In this document: in pieces, positions 1 to 8,830 of the stretch | How positions within the stretch are numbered: position 1 is the first letter of the stretch | Layout: every line of letters starts with the position of its first letter | Source of the DNA: Curtobacterium sp. S6 | GTDB lineage: Bacteria > Actinomycetota > Actinomycetes > Actinomycetales > Micrococcaceae | Length of the DNA stretch: 64,000 bases | Direction: 5' to 3' | Assembly (NCBI RefSeq): GCF_000710345.2 | Contig: NZ_JHEL01000015.1 | Location: 1,488,001 to 1,552,000 of the forward strand | The notes under the pieces: generated by a model | What the model was told of the DNA's origin: nothing | The model's database searches: none | Seen by the model: the letters and a program-made list of their open reading frames with translations, nothing else | Program-made: the position numbers and the translations under genes

Positions 1-626
1 GCCGCGGGGATGACCTCGAGCTCGGCCCGGCGGTCCAACAGGTTGTAGTGGTTCTCCGCCGCGACGTATCGGGTGCGACCGCCGGATCGGGCCAGGTGAT
101 CCGCATCCGCGATCTGCCACCCGGAGTGGTTAGACGTGCCGATGTAGCGAACCTTGCCCGCCTTCACGGCGTCGTCAAGGGCCGCCAAGGTCTCCTCGGC
201 CGGCGTCACTCCGTCGGGGGTGTGATAGAAGTACAGGTCGATGTGGTCCCGGCCGAGGCGCGACAGCGACGCGTCCAACGCCCGGTTGACGTATCGCCGC
301 GACCCTCGGGCCCCATGATCGGCGCCGTTAGCACCTCGCATGTCCATGCCGAATTTGCTCACGACCACGACGTCCTCGGCCGCGCGGCCCAGCCCGGAGA
401 GGGCCTGACCGAACATCCTCTCGGAGGTCCCCGGCTCTTTGCCGTATACGTCGGCGACGTCGAATAGCGTGATTCCGGCGTCAACCGCCGCCTCGATCAC
501 GGCGTCGGTGCCTTCCTGCGATTCGGTCGGGGTCCCAGCGCGGCCGAGGTTATTACACCCCAGCCCGACGCCGGAGACCACCAAGCCGGAGTTGCCCAGT
601 GCGCGGTATTCCGGTGATGAAGTCAT
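1..626 (-). CDS. Aldo/keto reductase, 3' end cut by window edge
   Basis: NAD(P)H-dependent oxidoreductase of the aldo/keto reductase superfamily (TIM barrel, cytosolic); substrate unknown. Reading the minus strand from the ATG at 626 gives an uninterrupted frame to base 1, at least 208 residues, beginning MTSSPEYRALGNSGL, the usual AKR first strand. The catalytic tetrad is visible: Asp56 and Tyr61 (in FDVADVYG), Lys91 (SKFG) and His135 (YHTPDG). The C-terminal cofactor-binding part lies outside the window. GGAGG sits only one base before the ATG, an unusually short spacing, so the start or a leaderless mode is not certain. It follows the esterase gene on the same strand by 36 bp, so the two may be co-transcribed. 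Confidence 0.85.
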   Translation of the reverse strand, partial: MTSSPEYRALGNSGLVVSGVGLGCNNLGRAGTPTESQEGTDAVIEAAVDAGITLFDVADVYGKEPGTSERMFGQALSGLGRAAEDVVVVSKFGMDMRGANGADHGARGSRRYVNRALDASLSRLGRDHIDLYFYHTPDGVTPAEETLAALDDAVKAGKVRYIGTSNHSGWQIADADHLARSGGRTRYVAAENHYNLLDRRAELEVIPA

Positions 627-662
627 GCCTCCACACTAAACCGCACCTCCGGGACCGTCACC

Positions 663-1640
663 CTATTGATGCTCGGACAGCCGGTGATTCTGGAAAAACT
701 CCCAAATCAGGTCCGTTGCCGGCAGACTGGGGGTATCGCGTCCGGTGCCCATACCCTCCGGGGCGCCGGGCCAGGAATGCCCACCGCCGTCGATCCGATA
801 CTGCTGAACCTCCGAACCGTTGCGGCACCCGTCGGCGAACACCCGGTGCTCGACGCCATCCACGGGCTCATCCACCTCGGCCTCGTGGGAACACTGGTCA
901 CGGGCCACCCACTGATCGATGTATTCCGGCACGGAGATGTACTCCCCACCCTTGCCGTTGCCGCCCTCGTACTTCATGGTGGGATCGCCCGTGCCGTGGA
1001 ATTCCATGATCGGCACCGCTCCCGCGGTGTTGCAGCCGGCCCGCGTCCCGCCGTAGTACGCACCAGAGACCGAGGCGAAGGCGGCGAAGCGGTCGGACAT
1101 GCGGCAAGCCAACAAGCTCGCGAACCCGCCTCCGTTGGACATGCCCGCCGCGTACACGCGGTCGGTATCCACGCAGAGGTCGGACTCGACCTTGTCCAGC
1201 ACCTCACCGGTGAACTTCACGTCGTCGGCGTCCGATGCGTAACTGGCGCCTTGCCACGCGGCCCCCTTGCTTCCCGTGAGGCCCTGGGGATATACCGCAA
1301 TTGCCGGTTTATCCGAAAAGCCGGTGAGCTTTTCCATCTGGTCGGACGTCCGGCCGCGGCCGTGGAAGGCCATCACGACGGGTGTGGGCGTATCGGCCGA
1401 ATAGTCCTTCGGCACACTGACCAGGTACGACCGATCGCGCCCCGCAGAGGTCAGGTGCACGGTCGTGGACGACCCTGGCTCGAGCCGATTGGCTCCGCAC
1501 CCGGATCCGGACGAAGAGCTCGAGGCCCCCGAGCTGGACGACGCCCCGGAGCCCCCTTCGCTCCCCGTGGACGAGCCACACGCGGTCAACCCCAAGGTCA
1601 AAATTGCCACCGCTACGACGGCACCGAACGATCTCTTCAT
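663..1640 (-). CDS. Lipoprotein esterase, PHB depolymerase/feruloyl esterase family (LpqC-like)
   Basis: Secreted alpha/beta-hydrolase anchored as a lipoprotein, 325 residues. The start at 1640 gives a signal peptide ending in the lipobox LTAC (Cys21), followed by a Ser/Gly-rich tether to about residue 50. The catalytic triad is readable: Ser168 in GMSNGG, Asp219 in HGTGDP, His288 in GGGHSWPG. This matches the poly(3-hydroxybutyrate) depolymerase/LpqC esterase family, which cleaves polyester or aromatic ester substrates; the actual substrate is unknown. An in-frame upstream start at 1721 would add 27 residues before the signal peptide and is unlikely. GAGG lies just upstream of the chosen ATG. 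Confidence 0.85.
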   Translation of the reverse strand: MKRSFGAVVAVAILTLGLTACGSSTGSEGGSGASSSSGASSSSSGSGCGANRLEPGSSTTVHLTSAGRDRSYLVSVPKDYSADTPTPVVMAFHGRGRTSDQMEKLTGFSDKPAIAVYPQGLTGSKGAAWQGASYASDADDVKFTGEVLDKVESDLCVDTDRVYAAGMSNGGGFASLLACRMSDRFAAFASVSGAYYGGTRAGCNTAGAVPIMEFHGTGDPTMKYEGGNGKGGEYISVPEYIDQWVARDQCSHEAEVDEPVDGVEHRVFADGCRNGSEVQQYRIDGGGHSWPGAPEGMGTGRDTPSLPATDLIWEFFQNHRLSEHQ

Positions 1641-1963
1641 GGACCTCACGACCTCACAGATGTGCTGGCGATTGTTGTGCGAACTACCTCGAGTAGTAGC
1701 ACGGATAGTGATCCACGTCATTCATGAAAGCGAGTTTCGCTAGGCATTTCGGTCGTGACCGGCGAATTTCACCCTGAGCTCAATGCACTAGACTCGTTCC
1801 GTAGCGGCGTCGCTTCGCCCCCATCGTGGGGCAGAAGGGGCGCCACCATTGTTGAGGCGGCTGATCGAACCACTCGACCGTCGCGCGCACGGGAAACGCG
1901 CGGACGATCTCGATCTCAGGCACCTACCCCATCGATCACGAGAGTATCTACGGATTTTCAAGA
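1641..1963. other. Divergent intergenic region
   Basis: About 320 bp between the esterase (minus) and the purine permease (plus), with no convincing gene. It must hold both promoters. A small inverted repeat, ACTAC-5-GTAGT at 1683-1697, lies 43-57 bp upstream of the esterase start. I see no clear purine riboswitch core. Confidence 0.4.
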
Positions 1964-3430
1964 ATGACTTCTGAGAACACCGCGGCTCCGAGCCGCCCGC
2001 ACCGCCCCACCAACGGTTTCGACCGTTACTTCAAAATCACGGAACGGGGTTCCACCCTGGGCACGGAGGTGCGCGGCGGATTCGCGACCTTCTTCGCCAT
2101 GAGTTACATCGTGGTCCTGAACCCGCTGGTCCTCGGCCTGATCGCCGACGCCAACGGTTCCGAACTGGGCCTCGCCCGGGTGGCCGCGACCACCTCACTG
2201 GTCTCGGGGGTCATGACGATCCTCATGGGGGCGATCGCCAATCACCCCTTCGCGATGTCCGCCGGCCTCGGCGTCAACGCGTTTCTCGCGGCGACGATCT
2301 CCACGACGCCCAACCTGACCTGGCCCGATCTGATGGGTCTGGTCGTGTGGGCCGGCATCATCATGTTCCTGCTGGTGCTCACGGGATTCCGAACCGCGGT
2401 CTTCAACGCAGTGCCGCAGTCGCTCAAGACCGCGATTGTGGTCGGCATCGGCCTGTTCATCTCGCTCATCGGCTTCGTCAACGCGGGCTTCATCCGTCGC
2501 ATGCCCGACTCCGGCGGGACCACGGTTCCGGTCTCCTTCGGGATTAACGGCGACCTCGTCGGGTGGCCGATCCTCGTGTTCATCGTCGGCCTGTTCCTGA
2601 CCATCGCCCTGATGATCCGCAATGTTCGCGGCGCAATCCTGATTGGAGTGATCGTCTCGACCATTCTCTCGGTGATTCTCGAGGCCGTGACCCCGTCCGG
2701 TTCCTCGACGGATCACCCCACCGGGTGGTCCCTGGTCGCCCCCGAGATGCCCCACCAGTGGATCGGCCTGCCCGATCTGTCTCTACTCGGGCACTTCAAC
2801 CTCTTCGGCGCCTTTCAGAGCCTCGGCGGAATGGCCGCGACCCTCATGGTCTTCGCGATCCTGCTCTCGGTGTTCTTCGACGCGATGGGCACCTCCGTAG
2901 GGTTGGCCACCGAGGCCCACAACGTCACCCCGGACGGCAAGATCCCCGCGATTAATCGCGTCCTGGCGGTGGACGCGCTCGGCTCCGTGGCCGGAGGCAC
3001 CGGCTCGGCATCTTCCTCGCAGATCTTCGTCGAATCGGCCACCGGCATCGGCGAGGGGGCGCGCACGGGCTTCTCGGTGATCATCACCGGCATCATGTTC
3101 CTGCTGGCGATGTTCATCTCGCCGCTGGTCAACATCGTCCCGTTCGAGGCCGTCGCCCCGGCCCTCGTGGTCGTGGGGTTCCTCATGGTGCGCCAGGCCG
3201 TTCACGTCCAGTGGGACGACTGGGGCCTGGGCATTCCCGCCTTCCTGACCATCGCGATGATGCCGTTCACCTACTCGATCGCCGACGGCATCGGCGCCGG
3301 CTTCGTGTCCTACACCTTCATCCGCTTGGTCCAGGGGCGCGGAAAAGACGTGCATCCGTTGATGTACGTGGTCTCCGTCGCTTTCGTCCTGTACTTCGGA
3401 ATGGGCATCATTCAGGGCTGGACGAACTGA
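1964..3430 (+). CDS. NCS2 family adenine/guanine/hypoxanthine permease (AzgA-like)
   Basis: Proton-coupled purine importer of the cytoplasmic membrane, 488 residues, normal length for the AzgA/GhxP branch of the NCS2 family. The signature FFAMSYIVVLNP is near residue 43, followed by hydrophobic helices throughout. Conserved polar stretches FAMSAGLGVNAF and FFDAMGTSVGL are present, as in purine transporters with 14 segments. No strong ribosome-binding site precedes the ATG. The YchJ-like gene begins 3 bp after its stop, so they form one transcription unit. The substrate preference (adenine, guanine or hypoxanthine) cannot be read from sequence. Confidence 0.88.
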   Translation: MTSENTAAPSRPHRPTNGFDRYFKITERGSTLGTEVRGGFATFFAMSYIVVLNPLVLGLIADANGSELGLARVAATTSLVSGVMTILMGAIANHPFAMSAGLGVNAFLAATISTTPNLTWPDLMGLVVWAGIIMFLLVLTGFRTAVFNAVPQSLKTAIVVGIGLFISLIGFVNAGFIRRMPDSGGTTVPVSFGINGDLVGWPILVFIVGLFLTIALMIRNVRGAILIGVIVSTILSVILEAVTPSGSSTDHPTGWSLVAPEMPHQWIGLPDLSLLGHFNLFGAFQSLGGMAATLMVFAILLSVFFDAMGTSVGLATEAHNVTPDGKIPAINRVLAVDALGSVAGGTGSASSSQIFVESATGIGEGARTGFSVIITGIMFLLAMFISPLVNIVPFEAVAPALVVVGFLMVRQAVHVQWDDWGLGIPAFLTIAMMPFTYSIADGIGAGFVSYTFIRLVQGRGKDVHPLMYVVSVAFVLYFGMGIIQGWTN

Positions 3431-3433
3431 CCC

Positions 3434-3838
3434 GTGGCATCACTGAGCGACGACTCCCGCTGCCCGTGCGGCACGGGTGAGGTCTTCGGGAACTGCTGCG
3501 CCCCGGTCCTTCGCGGCAAGCCCGCCCCCACCGCCGAGGCCCTCATGCGGTCGCGGTTCACGGCTTTCGCGGTCTCCGACGCGGCGCACCTGCTCGCGAC
3601 GTGGCACCCGAGCACCCGCCCGGGCACGCTCGACCTGGACGAATCCGTGCTGTGGCAACGCCTCGACATCCTCGCAACCTCGGGTGGCCCGTTCGACGAC
3701 GCCGCCCGCGTCGAATTCGCGGCGCACTACCGCTCCCGCCCGGGCACTCCGCCCGAGGAACGCGTCCGTGGGGTCCAGCGGGAGAACAGCCGCTTCGTGC
3801 GAGAGTCCGGTCGCTGGTACTACGTGGACGGCGCCTGA
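3434..3838 (+). CDS. YchJ family protein with SEC-C zinc motif (UPF0225)
   Basis: Cytosolic protein of 134 residues, starting at GTG 3434, 3 bp after the permease. The N terminus has the SEC-C-type zinc-binding pattern CPCGTGEVFGNCC, followed by the YchJ middle domain (ALMRSRFTAFAV, YLLATW-like, then the NTF2-like fold). SEC-C proteins of this family bind zinc; the cellular role is unknown. Its 3' end overlaps the convergent LysR gene by 19 bp, an uncommon tail-to-tail overlap. Confidence 0.8.
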   Translation: MASLSDDSRCPCGTGEVFGNCCAPVLRGKPAPTAEALMRSRFTAFAVSDAAHLLATWHPSTRPGTLDLDESVLWQRLDILATSGGPFDDAARVEFAAHYRSRPGTPPEERVRGVQRENSRFVRESGRWYYVDGA

Positions 3839-4710
3839 GAGACCACGACCAGGTCTGCCGCGGGGTGGCCGAGAGCCCTCGGACCAGACCAGATGGCGCG
3901 CAAGACCCTTTTGAGTCGTAGCCCTTCCACCGGCACCTCGACCAGGGCGCCCTGCGCCAAGAGGTCCCCGACCGCCAACCTGCTGATCACCGTGGGCCCC
4001 GCACCCGAGAGCACCGCGACCCTGACGGCCGCGTTGCTGCCCAATTCGAGCAACGGCACGGCCGGTCCGCGTTCCCCGAGAGCTCGGTCGAGCGTGGTCC
4101 GCGTGCCCGAGCCGGCTTCCCGCATGACGAGCGGGGTTGCGGCGAATTCCTCGAGCGCGACCGCCTCCGCGCGATCGGCCCAATCGTGGCCGGGCGGAAC
4201 GACCGTCACGAGCTCGTCGTGCGTGACGACCGCGTGGTGCATCCCGCCCGGCACCTCGGGGCTCTCGACGAAGCCCAGCTGCGCGTGCCCCGCAAAGACC
4301 TCCTCGGCGGCCTTTTCCGAGTTGACCACCCGGATGTCGACCTGAACGTCCTGCTGAACACGCAACTCGGCAATCCATCGCGGCAGCAGATGCTCGGCCA
4401 CGGTTTGAGACGCCACGACGCGGAGATTCTGCTCGTTCGACACCAGTCGTTCGGCACCTTGCATCAGGACCTCCGCCGCCGACAGAACATCGCGCGCCCA
4501 CTCGACGACCACTAGGCCCTTCGGCGTCACAGCGGCGCCTCGCGTCGAACGGACGAGCAGCGCAAAACCCAGGCGTCGTTCCAAACGCGAAATGGACCGG
4601 CTGGCGTTCGGCTGGGCCACGCCGATGTGCCGTGCCCCGGCGGACAGGCTGCCGTGGTCGGCCACGGCCACGAGAACTTCCAACGTCGTCATATCCGGCC
4701 ACCGATCCAT
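3820..4710 (-). CDS. LysR family transcriptional regulator
   Basis: DNA-binding regulator of 296 residues from ATG 4710 (GTG 4716 is an alternative adding two). The N-terminal winged helix-turn-helix is clear (MTTLEVLVAVADHGSLSAG, then QPNASRSISRLERRLG), followed by a two-lobed effector domain with LRVVASQTVAEHLLPRW, typical of LysR proteins that sense small anions or sulfur compounds. It is divergent from a TDT transporter with only about 70 bp between them and a palindrome at 4718-4727, so it most likely controls that transporter. The effector is unknown. No Shine-Dalgarno sequence is evident. Confidence 0.85.
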   Translation of the reverse strand: MDRWPDMTTLEVLVAVADHGSLSAGARHIGVAQPNASRSISRLERRLGFALLVRSTRGAAVTPKGLVVVEWARDVLSAAEVLMQGAERLVSNEQNLRVVASQTVAEHLLPRWIAELRVQQDVQVDIRVVNSEKAAEEVFAGHAQLGFVESPEVPGGMHHAVVTHDELVTVVPPGHDWADRAEAVALEEFAATPLVMREAGSGTRTTLDRALGERGPAVPLLELGSNAAVRVAVLSGAGPTVISRLAVGDLLAQGALVEVPVEGLRLKRVLRAIWSGPRALGHPAADLVVVSQAPST

Positions 4711-4717
4711 ATGCACA

Positions 4718-4727
4718 GGATATATCC
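4718..4727. promoter_or_regulatory. Palindrome in LysR/TDT divergent promoter
   Basis: GGATATATCC is a perfect 10-bp palindrome 8 bp upstream of the LysR start and 55 bp upstream of the transporter ATG. Position and symmetry suit an autoregulatory LysR site; this is inference. Confidence 0.4.
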
Positions 4728-4781
4728 GTATGCGGGATCGTCGTCTACCAGAGGAAACCCCGCGGCAGAATAATCGTTCCT

Positions 4782-5882
4782 ATGGAAACCCTGACGCCGA
4801 CCCCCACCGCGCACACCCCTCCCCGTACCCAGCAACCTCCCCTGCCGGGGGCCGGGCCCGCCTGGTACGGATCGGTCATGGGCACCGGGATCTTGTCGAC
4901 CCTCACCGAAAAGATCTCCGGCCAGGTTCCCGTCGGGCACGGGGCGGCCGTGGTTCTCTGCGCACTGAGCTGGGCCCTGCTGGTGGGAATCACGGTCGGT
5001 TTTGCCGTGCGGATCGTGCGCCGGCCGCGGGTTTTCATCGATTCGCTCACGGACGGTGCGGTCGCCCCGATGTGGGGCATGGTGTCGATGGGAATCCTGT
5101 CGGTGGGCTCGGCAACCCTCACCGTGGCACCGGCCGGTGACGCCGGTTTCACCCGGTCGGCCGGGCTACTCGACGGCCTCCTGTGGAGCATCGGAACGTT
5201 CATCGGCATCGTCTCGGCCGTCGGGTTCGGGGCCCGCCTCATCGGGAGCGATATCGGGGCCCCAACCACGGTGTGGGGCCTGGCCGTGGTGGCGCCCATG
5301 GTGTCCGCGACCACCGGCGCGGCCCTCGTCCCCACCATCGACGGCGTCGGCGCCCAACTGTGGTTGCTCACCGGAGTCTCCGCTTGCTTTTTCCTCTCCC
5401 TGTTCGTCGGCGCGATCGTTTTCATCACCGCGTATCACCACCACTGGACGGTGCGCGGCATTCCCCTGGCGGCATCCGCGTCGGCCTGGATCCCGCTGGG
5501 CATGGTCGGGCAGTCCACCGCGGCGGCGCAGTCCATCGCCACGCAGTCGAAACAGTTCGTGATTCCCGGTGCCGCGGAGGCCGTGCAGGCCGCGGCAAAC
5601 ACCTACGGATTCGTCATGCTCGCGCTCGGCATTCCCCTGATCTGCTGGGCCGTGCTCGTGACCGCCCGCGGATTCGCCGGTCGCATGCCCTTCACGCCGG
5701 GGTGGTGGGCCATGACCTTCCCCATCGGAACCTTGTCCCTCGGCACCTACCTGCTGGGCACCGGCAGCGGCCTGGCCTTCTTCCACGTCGTCGGGGTGGG
5801 GCTGTGCCTCGTGCTGGTATGCACGTGGCTGTTGTGTTCCGCCTCTTCCGTCAAGGCCATTCGACGGGAAATGGCACACTAA
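4782..5882 (+). CDS. TDT (SLAC1/TehA-like) family transporter
   Basis: Membrane channel or transporter of the tellurite-resistance/dicarboxylate family, 366 residues with about ten hydrophobic segments. The family N-terminal signature PAWYGSVMGTGILS occurs at about residue 28. An in-frame start at 4632 would run through the LysR gene and its promoter, so the ATG at 4782 is chosen. Family members export or import small anions such as C4-dicarboxylates, sulfite, nitrate or chloride; the substrate here is unknown. Control by the divergent LysR regulator is likely. The SRPBCC gene follows after 4 bp. Confidence 0.82.
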   Translation: METLTPTPTAHTPPRTQQPPLPGAGPAWYGSVMGTGILSTLTEKISGQVPVGHGAAVVLCALSWALLVGITVGFAVRIVRRPRVFIDSLTDGAVAPMWGMVSMGILSVGSATLTVAPAGDAGFTRSAGLLDGLLWSIGTFIGIVSAVGFGARLIGSDIGAPTTVWGLAVVAPMVSATTGAALVPTIDGVGAQLWLLTGVSACFFLSLFVGAIVFITAYHHHWTVRGIPLAASASAWIPLGMVGQSTAAAQSIATQSKQFVIPGAAEAVQAAANTYGFVMLALGIPLICWAVLVTARGFAGRMPFTPGWWAMTFPIGTLSLGTYLLGTGSGLAFFHVVGVGLCLVLVCTWLLCSASSVKAIRREMAH

Positions 5883-5886
5883 CCCC

Positions 5887-6285
5887 ATGACTAGCCGCCA
5901 TATCAGCCTGATCGCACGCGCCGACGCGGATACCGTGTACCGGTTCGCCGCCGATCCCCGGAACCTGCCGGCGTGGGCCTCCGGGCTCGCCCGCGCCGAC
6001 GTCCGGGTCGCCGGGGAGTCACTCTGGGCCGACTCCCCGATGGGTACGGTCAAGGTGACCTTTGCCCCTCGGAACGCATTCGGCGTGCTCGACCACGACG
6101 TCGAGTTACCGTCCGGGGCCGTCGTGAACAACCCCCTGCGCGTGATCCGGCATCCGGAAGGGGCCGAGATCGTCTTCACCGTGCGGCAGCTCGAGATGAC
6201 CGACGAGGACTTCGAGCGGGACTGTCAGACCGTGCGCGAGGACCTCGGGAGGCTCCGGGATCTCGTGGAGGAACACAACCGATAA
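5887..6285 (+). CDS. SRPBCC family (polyketide cyclase-like) protein
   Basis: Small cytosolic protein of 132 residues with the START/Bet v1-like pattern: RADADTVYRFAADPRNLPAWASGL at the start, beta strands with a central hydrophobic cavity and a long C-terminal helix. Such proteins bind hydrophobic ligands or help cyclisation or hydrolysis; the ligand is unknown. It starts 4 bp after the TDT transporter, which implies co-transcription. Confidence 0.75.
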   Translation: MTSRHISLIARADADTVYRFAADPRNLPAWASGLARADVRVAGESLWADSPMGTVKVTFAPRNAFGVLDHDVELPSGAVVNNPLRVIRHPEGAEIVFTVRQLEMTDEDFERDCQTVREDLGRLRDLVEEHNR

Positions 6286-6308
6286 GGCTCCTAGCGAGCT
6301 ACCCGGCG

Positions 6309-6328
6309 GGATGCCTCAGCCGGCATCC
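6309..6328. terminator. Possible bidirectional hairpin between convergent genes
   Basis: GGATGCC and GGCATCC pair around a 6-base loop between the SRPBCC gene and the convergent spermidine-synthase-like gene. The stem reaches into the last codons of the latter. There is no T tract. Confidence 0.4.
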
Positions 6329-7200
6329 GACCTCGGCGCGAAACCCGCGGCGAAGGCCCTGGTCCAGGCCTCGTCCTTATATTGCGCCGGGACCGCGCCG
6401 CCCAGCAGGTCGCGGGTCAGCTGTGCGGCCTCCGGGTCCAAGGCACCGGGGAACGGGGTGTCCGAGGCCAGAAGGATCACGTTGCCGTAACGACGCCCCT
6501 TGAGCATCGGCGGGTCGGCGATGCACGCGACGTGCGCAAAGACCTCGGTCATACCGGCGATCTCCGCCTTGGCGCCACGCAGTTCCCGGGTATCGCCGCA
6601 ATTGGCCACATACAGTCCGCCCGGCGCGAGCGAGCGGTGGGCGTGGCGAAAAAATTCCACCGTGGTCAGCGGCTCGGGCGTCACGGCGCCGGAAAATACG
6701 TCCCGAATGATCACGTCCCGCGAGGCGTCCACGAACGATTCGGTCACGGCCCGGGCCTCGCCCACGCGGATCTTCACCGTCGGCGCGCGCGGGATGTCGA
6801 ACCATTCCCGCACGTAGTCGGCGAGCTTGCCGTCCAACTCGACCACGGTGTGGCGGCTCCTCGGGTAGGTCGCGGCGAAGTAACGCGGCATCGAGCAGGC
6901 TCCCCCGCCCAGATGCGTCACGCGGAGCCGTTCGGGGTCGAGGTGGGCGCCGACGAAGTGTTCGACGCCCGCGGCGATCCATCGCATGTACTCGAAGGCC
7001 AGTTCCCGGGGCTCGCCCACGATCACGTGGCTGGATTGCACGTCGTTGATGCGAAGCAACCACGCCCCGGGATGGAAGGTGTCCTTTTCGAGCTCGGCGG
7101 TCCCGCTGTCGATCTCGTAGACGCCCTCGGACAGGGCGACGCCCCCGGACTCCGTCGAGTTCGGGGGCGTCGCCTGCCGTCGGTTCTTCTTCTTGCTCAC
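6316..7200 (-). CDS. Spermidine synthase-like class I methyltransferase-fold protein
   Basis: Cytosolic protein of 294 residues. The Rossmann core of polyamine synthases is visible: HLGGGACSMPRYFA, then VVELDGKLADYVREW, then IIRDVFSGAVTPEPLTT and SLAPGGLYVANCGD. The N terminus is Lys-rich (MSKKKNRRQ). The normal GGGDG and the catalytic Asp of spermidine synthase are altered (GGGACS; RDVFSG), so it is probably a member of the actinobacterial group annotated as spermidine synthase without proven polyamine activity. Function is therefore uncertain. It follows the MFS gene on the same strand after about 37 bp. Confidence 0.72.
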   Translation of the reverse strand: MSKKKNRRQATPPNSTESGGVALSEGVYEIDSGTAELEKDTFHPGAWLLRINDVQSSHVIVGEPRELAFEYMRWIAAGVEHFVGAHLDPERLRVTHLGGGACSMPRYFAATYPRSRHTVVELDGKLADYVREWFDIPRAPTVKIRVGEARAVTESFVDASRDVIIRDVFSGAVTPEPLTTVEFFRHAHRSLAPGGLYVANCGDTRELRGAKAEIAGMTEVFAHVACIADPPMLKGRRYGNVILLASDTPFPGALDPEAAQLTRDLLGGAVPAQYKDEAWTRAFAAGFAPRSDAG

Positions 7201-7237
7201 GGCTCCACCCTAGCGGCCGTTCCCGAGGCCGTGGGCG

Positions 7238-8707
7238 TCAGTGCTCCTCGGTATCCTTCGAGTCCGTGAGGGTCCGGACTCCGATGAAGGACATGACGAC
7301 CGCGGCGGCCGCCAGGATCCAGAAGGAGACGCGCGTTCCGTGGACGAATCCAGCAACCGTCGCGGGATCCCAGGCGCCCTGCGGCAACATGGTCCCCACA
7401 GCAGCGGCCATCACGGTTCCCACGACGGCCACGCCCACGGAGTTGCCGAGTTCCTGGGCGGTGTCGTTCATCGCGGAACCGATCGAGGTGTGCGTCTCCG
7501 GCAGGGCCCCGACCAGGGCCACGGCGCCCGTCGTCATGATGGTCCGCATGCCCATGGTCATGATGAGCATGCCGATCGCGCACCAGAGGTAACCGTGGCC
7601 CACGGCGTAGATCCAGATGAGCAGGCTGCCGATCACGAAGGCGGCGCCGACCATCGAGGTCTTGCGGTGACCCAAGCTGGCCACCATGCGGTCGACGAAC
7701 GGGCCCGCGCCCAGCATGCCGATGACGAACGGCAGGTTGGCGAGTCCGGCCATCATCGGGGACCATCCCCAGGCGAACTGGTAGAGCTGGGTCGAGACGA
7801 ACATGACGCCGGCCATCGCGACCATCACGCCGGTCTGCAGAATGGCCGAGCCGCGGACGGTCGGGATCGCGAGGAGGGTCAGATCCAGCATCGGGTCCTT
7901 CGCGGTCTTCTCGCGCCAGATGAAGGCGAGCAGACAGACGATGCCGCCGACGAGCACGCCGATCGTGATTGGGCTGCCCCAGCCGTTCTCCGTGCCCGAG
8001 GTGAACGAGTACAGGATCAGGCCGAGGGCACCCACGGAGAAGATACCGCCGGGGATGTCGGTACCGCCGCGACGTCGATCCGCGGGATCGTCCTTCGAGA
8101 GACCGAAGCGGACGCCGACCCACGCGATGAGCGCCATCGGCGCGTTCAGAACGAGGAGGGCCTGCCAGGGCCAGTGCTCGACGGCGAGACCGGCTAGCGT
8201 CGGGCCGACCGCGAAGCCGCTCATCGAGACCACCATGATCAGGCCGATGGCTTTATTGCGCAGGTCGTCCCGGTCGAAGAGCCGGAAGATGAGGGACATG
8301 GTCAGCGGGGCCATCAGCGCCGCGAAGGCGCCCGAAACGGCCCGCACGGCGATCAGCTGCCCCGGGGTCTGCACCAGCAGAACCGCGAGCCCGGCGAGGC
8401 CGAAGAGGGCCAGCCCTGTCAGCAGCGTCCGACGCCGCCCGAGCTTATCGCCCAGGGTTCCGCCGACCATGAGCAGGCCGCCGAAGGTCAGGGAATAGGC
8501 GCCGACGATCCACTGGAGATCCGTGGGGCCGGCGTGCAAGTCGCGCCCCACGGAGGGCAGGGCGACGTTGAGGATCGAGTTGTCGACCATTTCGACCAAC
8601 ATCGCGAGGCACAACCCCAGCAGCGCCGGCCAAGCCGCGCCCAGGGACTGCGGCTTCGTGGAGGCCCGCGGCGGGGCCTCCGGGGTGAGGGATTCGGAGA
8701 GTGACAT
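7238..8707 (-). CDS. MFS drug efflux transporter, DHA2 family (14 segments)
   Basis: Proton-driven multidrug exporter of 489 residues, cytoplasmic membrane, similar to the EmrB/QacA/SmvA group. Motif A-like GGTLGDKLGRRRTLL lies near residue 80 and motif C-like SGFAVGPTLAG near residue 160; the length fits 14 segments. The start at 8707 is preceded by GAAAGG at good distance; an upstream in-frame ATG (8746) lies within the operator array. The divergent TetR gene and four tandem operators at 8728-8798 indicate repression that a drug or other ligand relieves. Substrates are unknown. Confidence 0.87.
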   Translation of the reverse strand: MSLSESLTPEAPPRASTKPQSLGAAWPALLGLCLAMLVEMVDNSILNVALPSVGRDLHAGPTDLQWIVGAYSLTFGGLLMVGGTLGDKLGRRRTLLTGLALFGLAGLAVLLVQTPGQLIAVRAVSGAFAALMAPLTMSLIFRLFDRDDLRNKAIGLIMVVSMSGFAVGPTLAGLAVEHWPWQALLVLNAPMALIAWVGVRFGLSKDDPADRRRGGTDIPGGIFSVGALGLILYSFTSGTENGWGSPITIGVLVGGIVCLLAFIWREKTAKDPMLDLTLLAIPTVRGSAILQTGVMVAMAGVMFVSTQLYQFAWGWSPMMAGLANLPFVIGMLGAGPFVDRMVASLGHRKTSMVGAAFVIGSLLIWIYAVGHGYLWCAIGMLIMTMGMRTIMTTGAVALVGALPETHTSIGSAMNDTAQELGNSVGVAVVGTVMAAAVGTMLPQGAWDPATVAGFVHGTRVSFWILAAAAVVMSFIGVRTLTDSKDTEEH

Positions 8708-8727
8708 GAGAAAACCTTTCGTCTGTA

Positions 8728-8798
8728 TCGAACGCCGTCCGGTCAATGGAACACCGTTCGAGTTATCGAACTATGTTCGAGAATAGAACGCTGTTTGA
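8728..8798. promoter_or_regulatory. Array of four TetR-type operators
   Basis: Four copies of the dyad TCGAAC-N3-GTTCGA lie between the MFS and TetR genes. They are at 8728-8742 (right arm GTCCGG), 8747-8761 (left arm TGGAAC), 8766-8780 (perfect) and 8784-8798 (TAGAAC, GTTTGA). Their centres are 19, 19 and 18 bp apart. The array covers almost the whole divergent promoter region, so binding should repress both genes. Confidence 0.75.
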
Positions 8799-8830
8799 TA
8801 AGGCGCAACTGTCTGCGTAGATTTTCTGTC

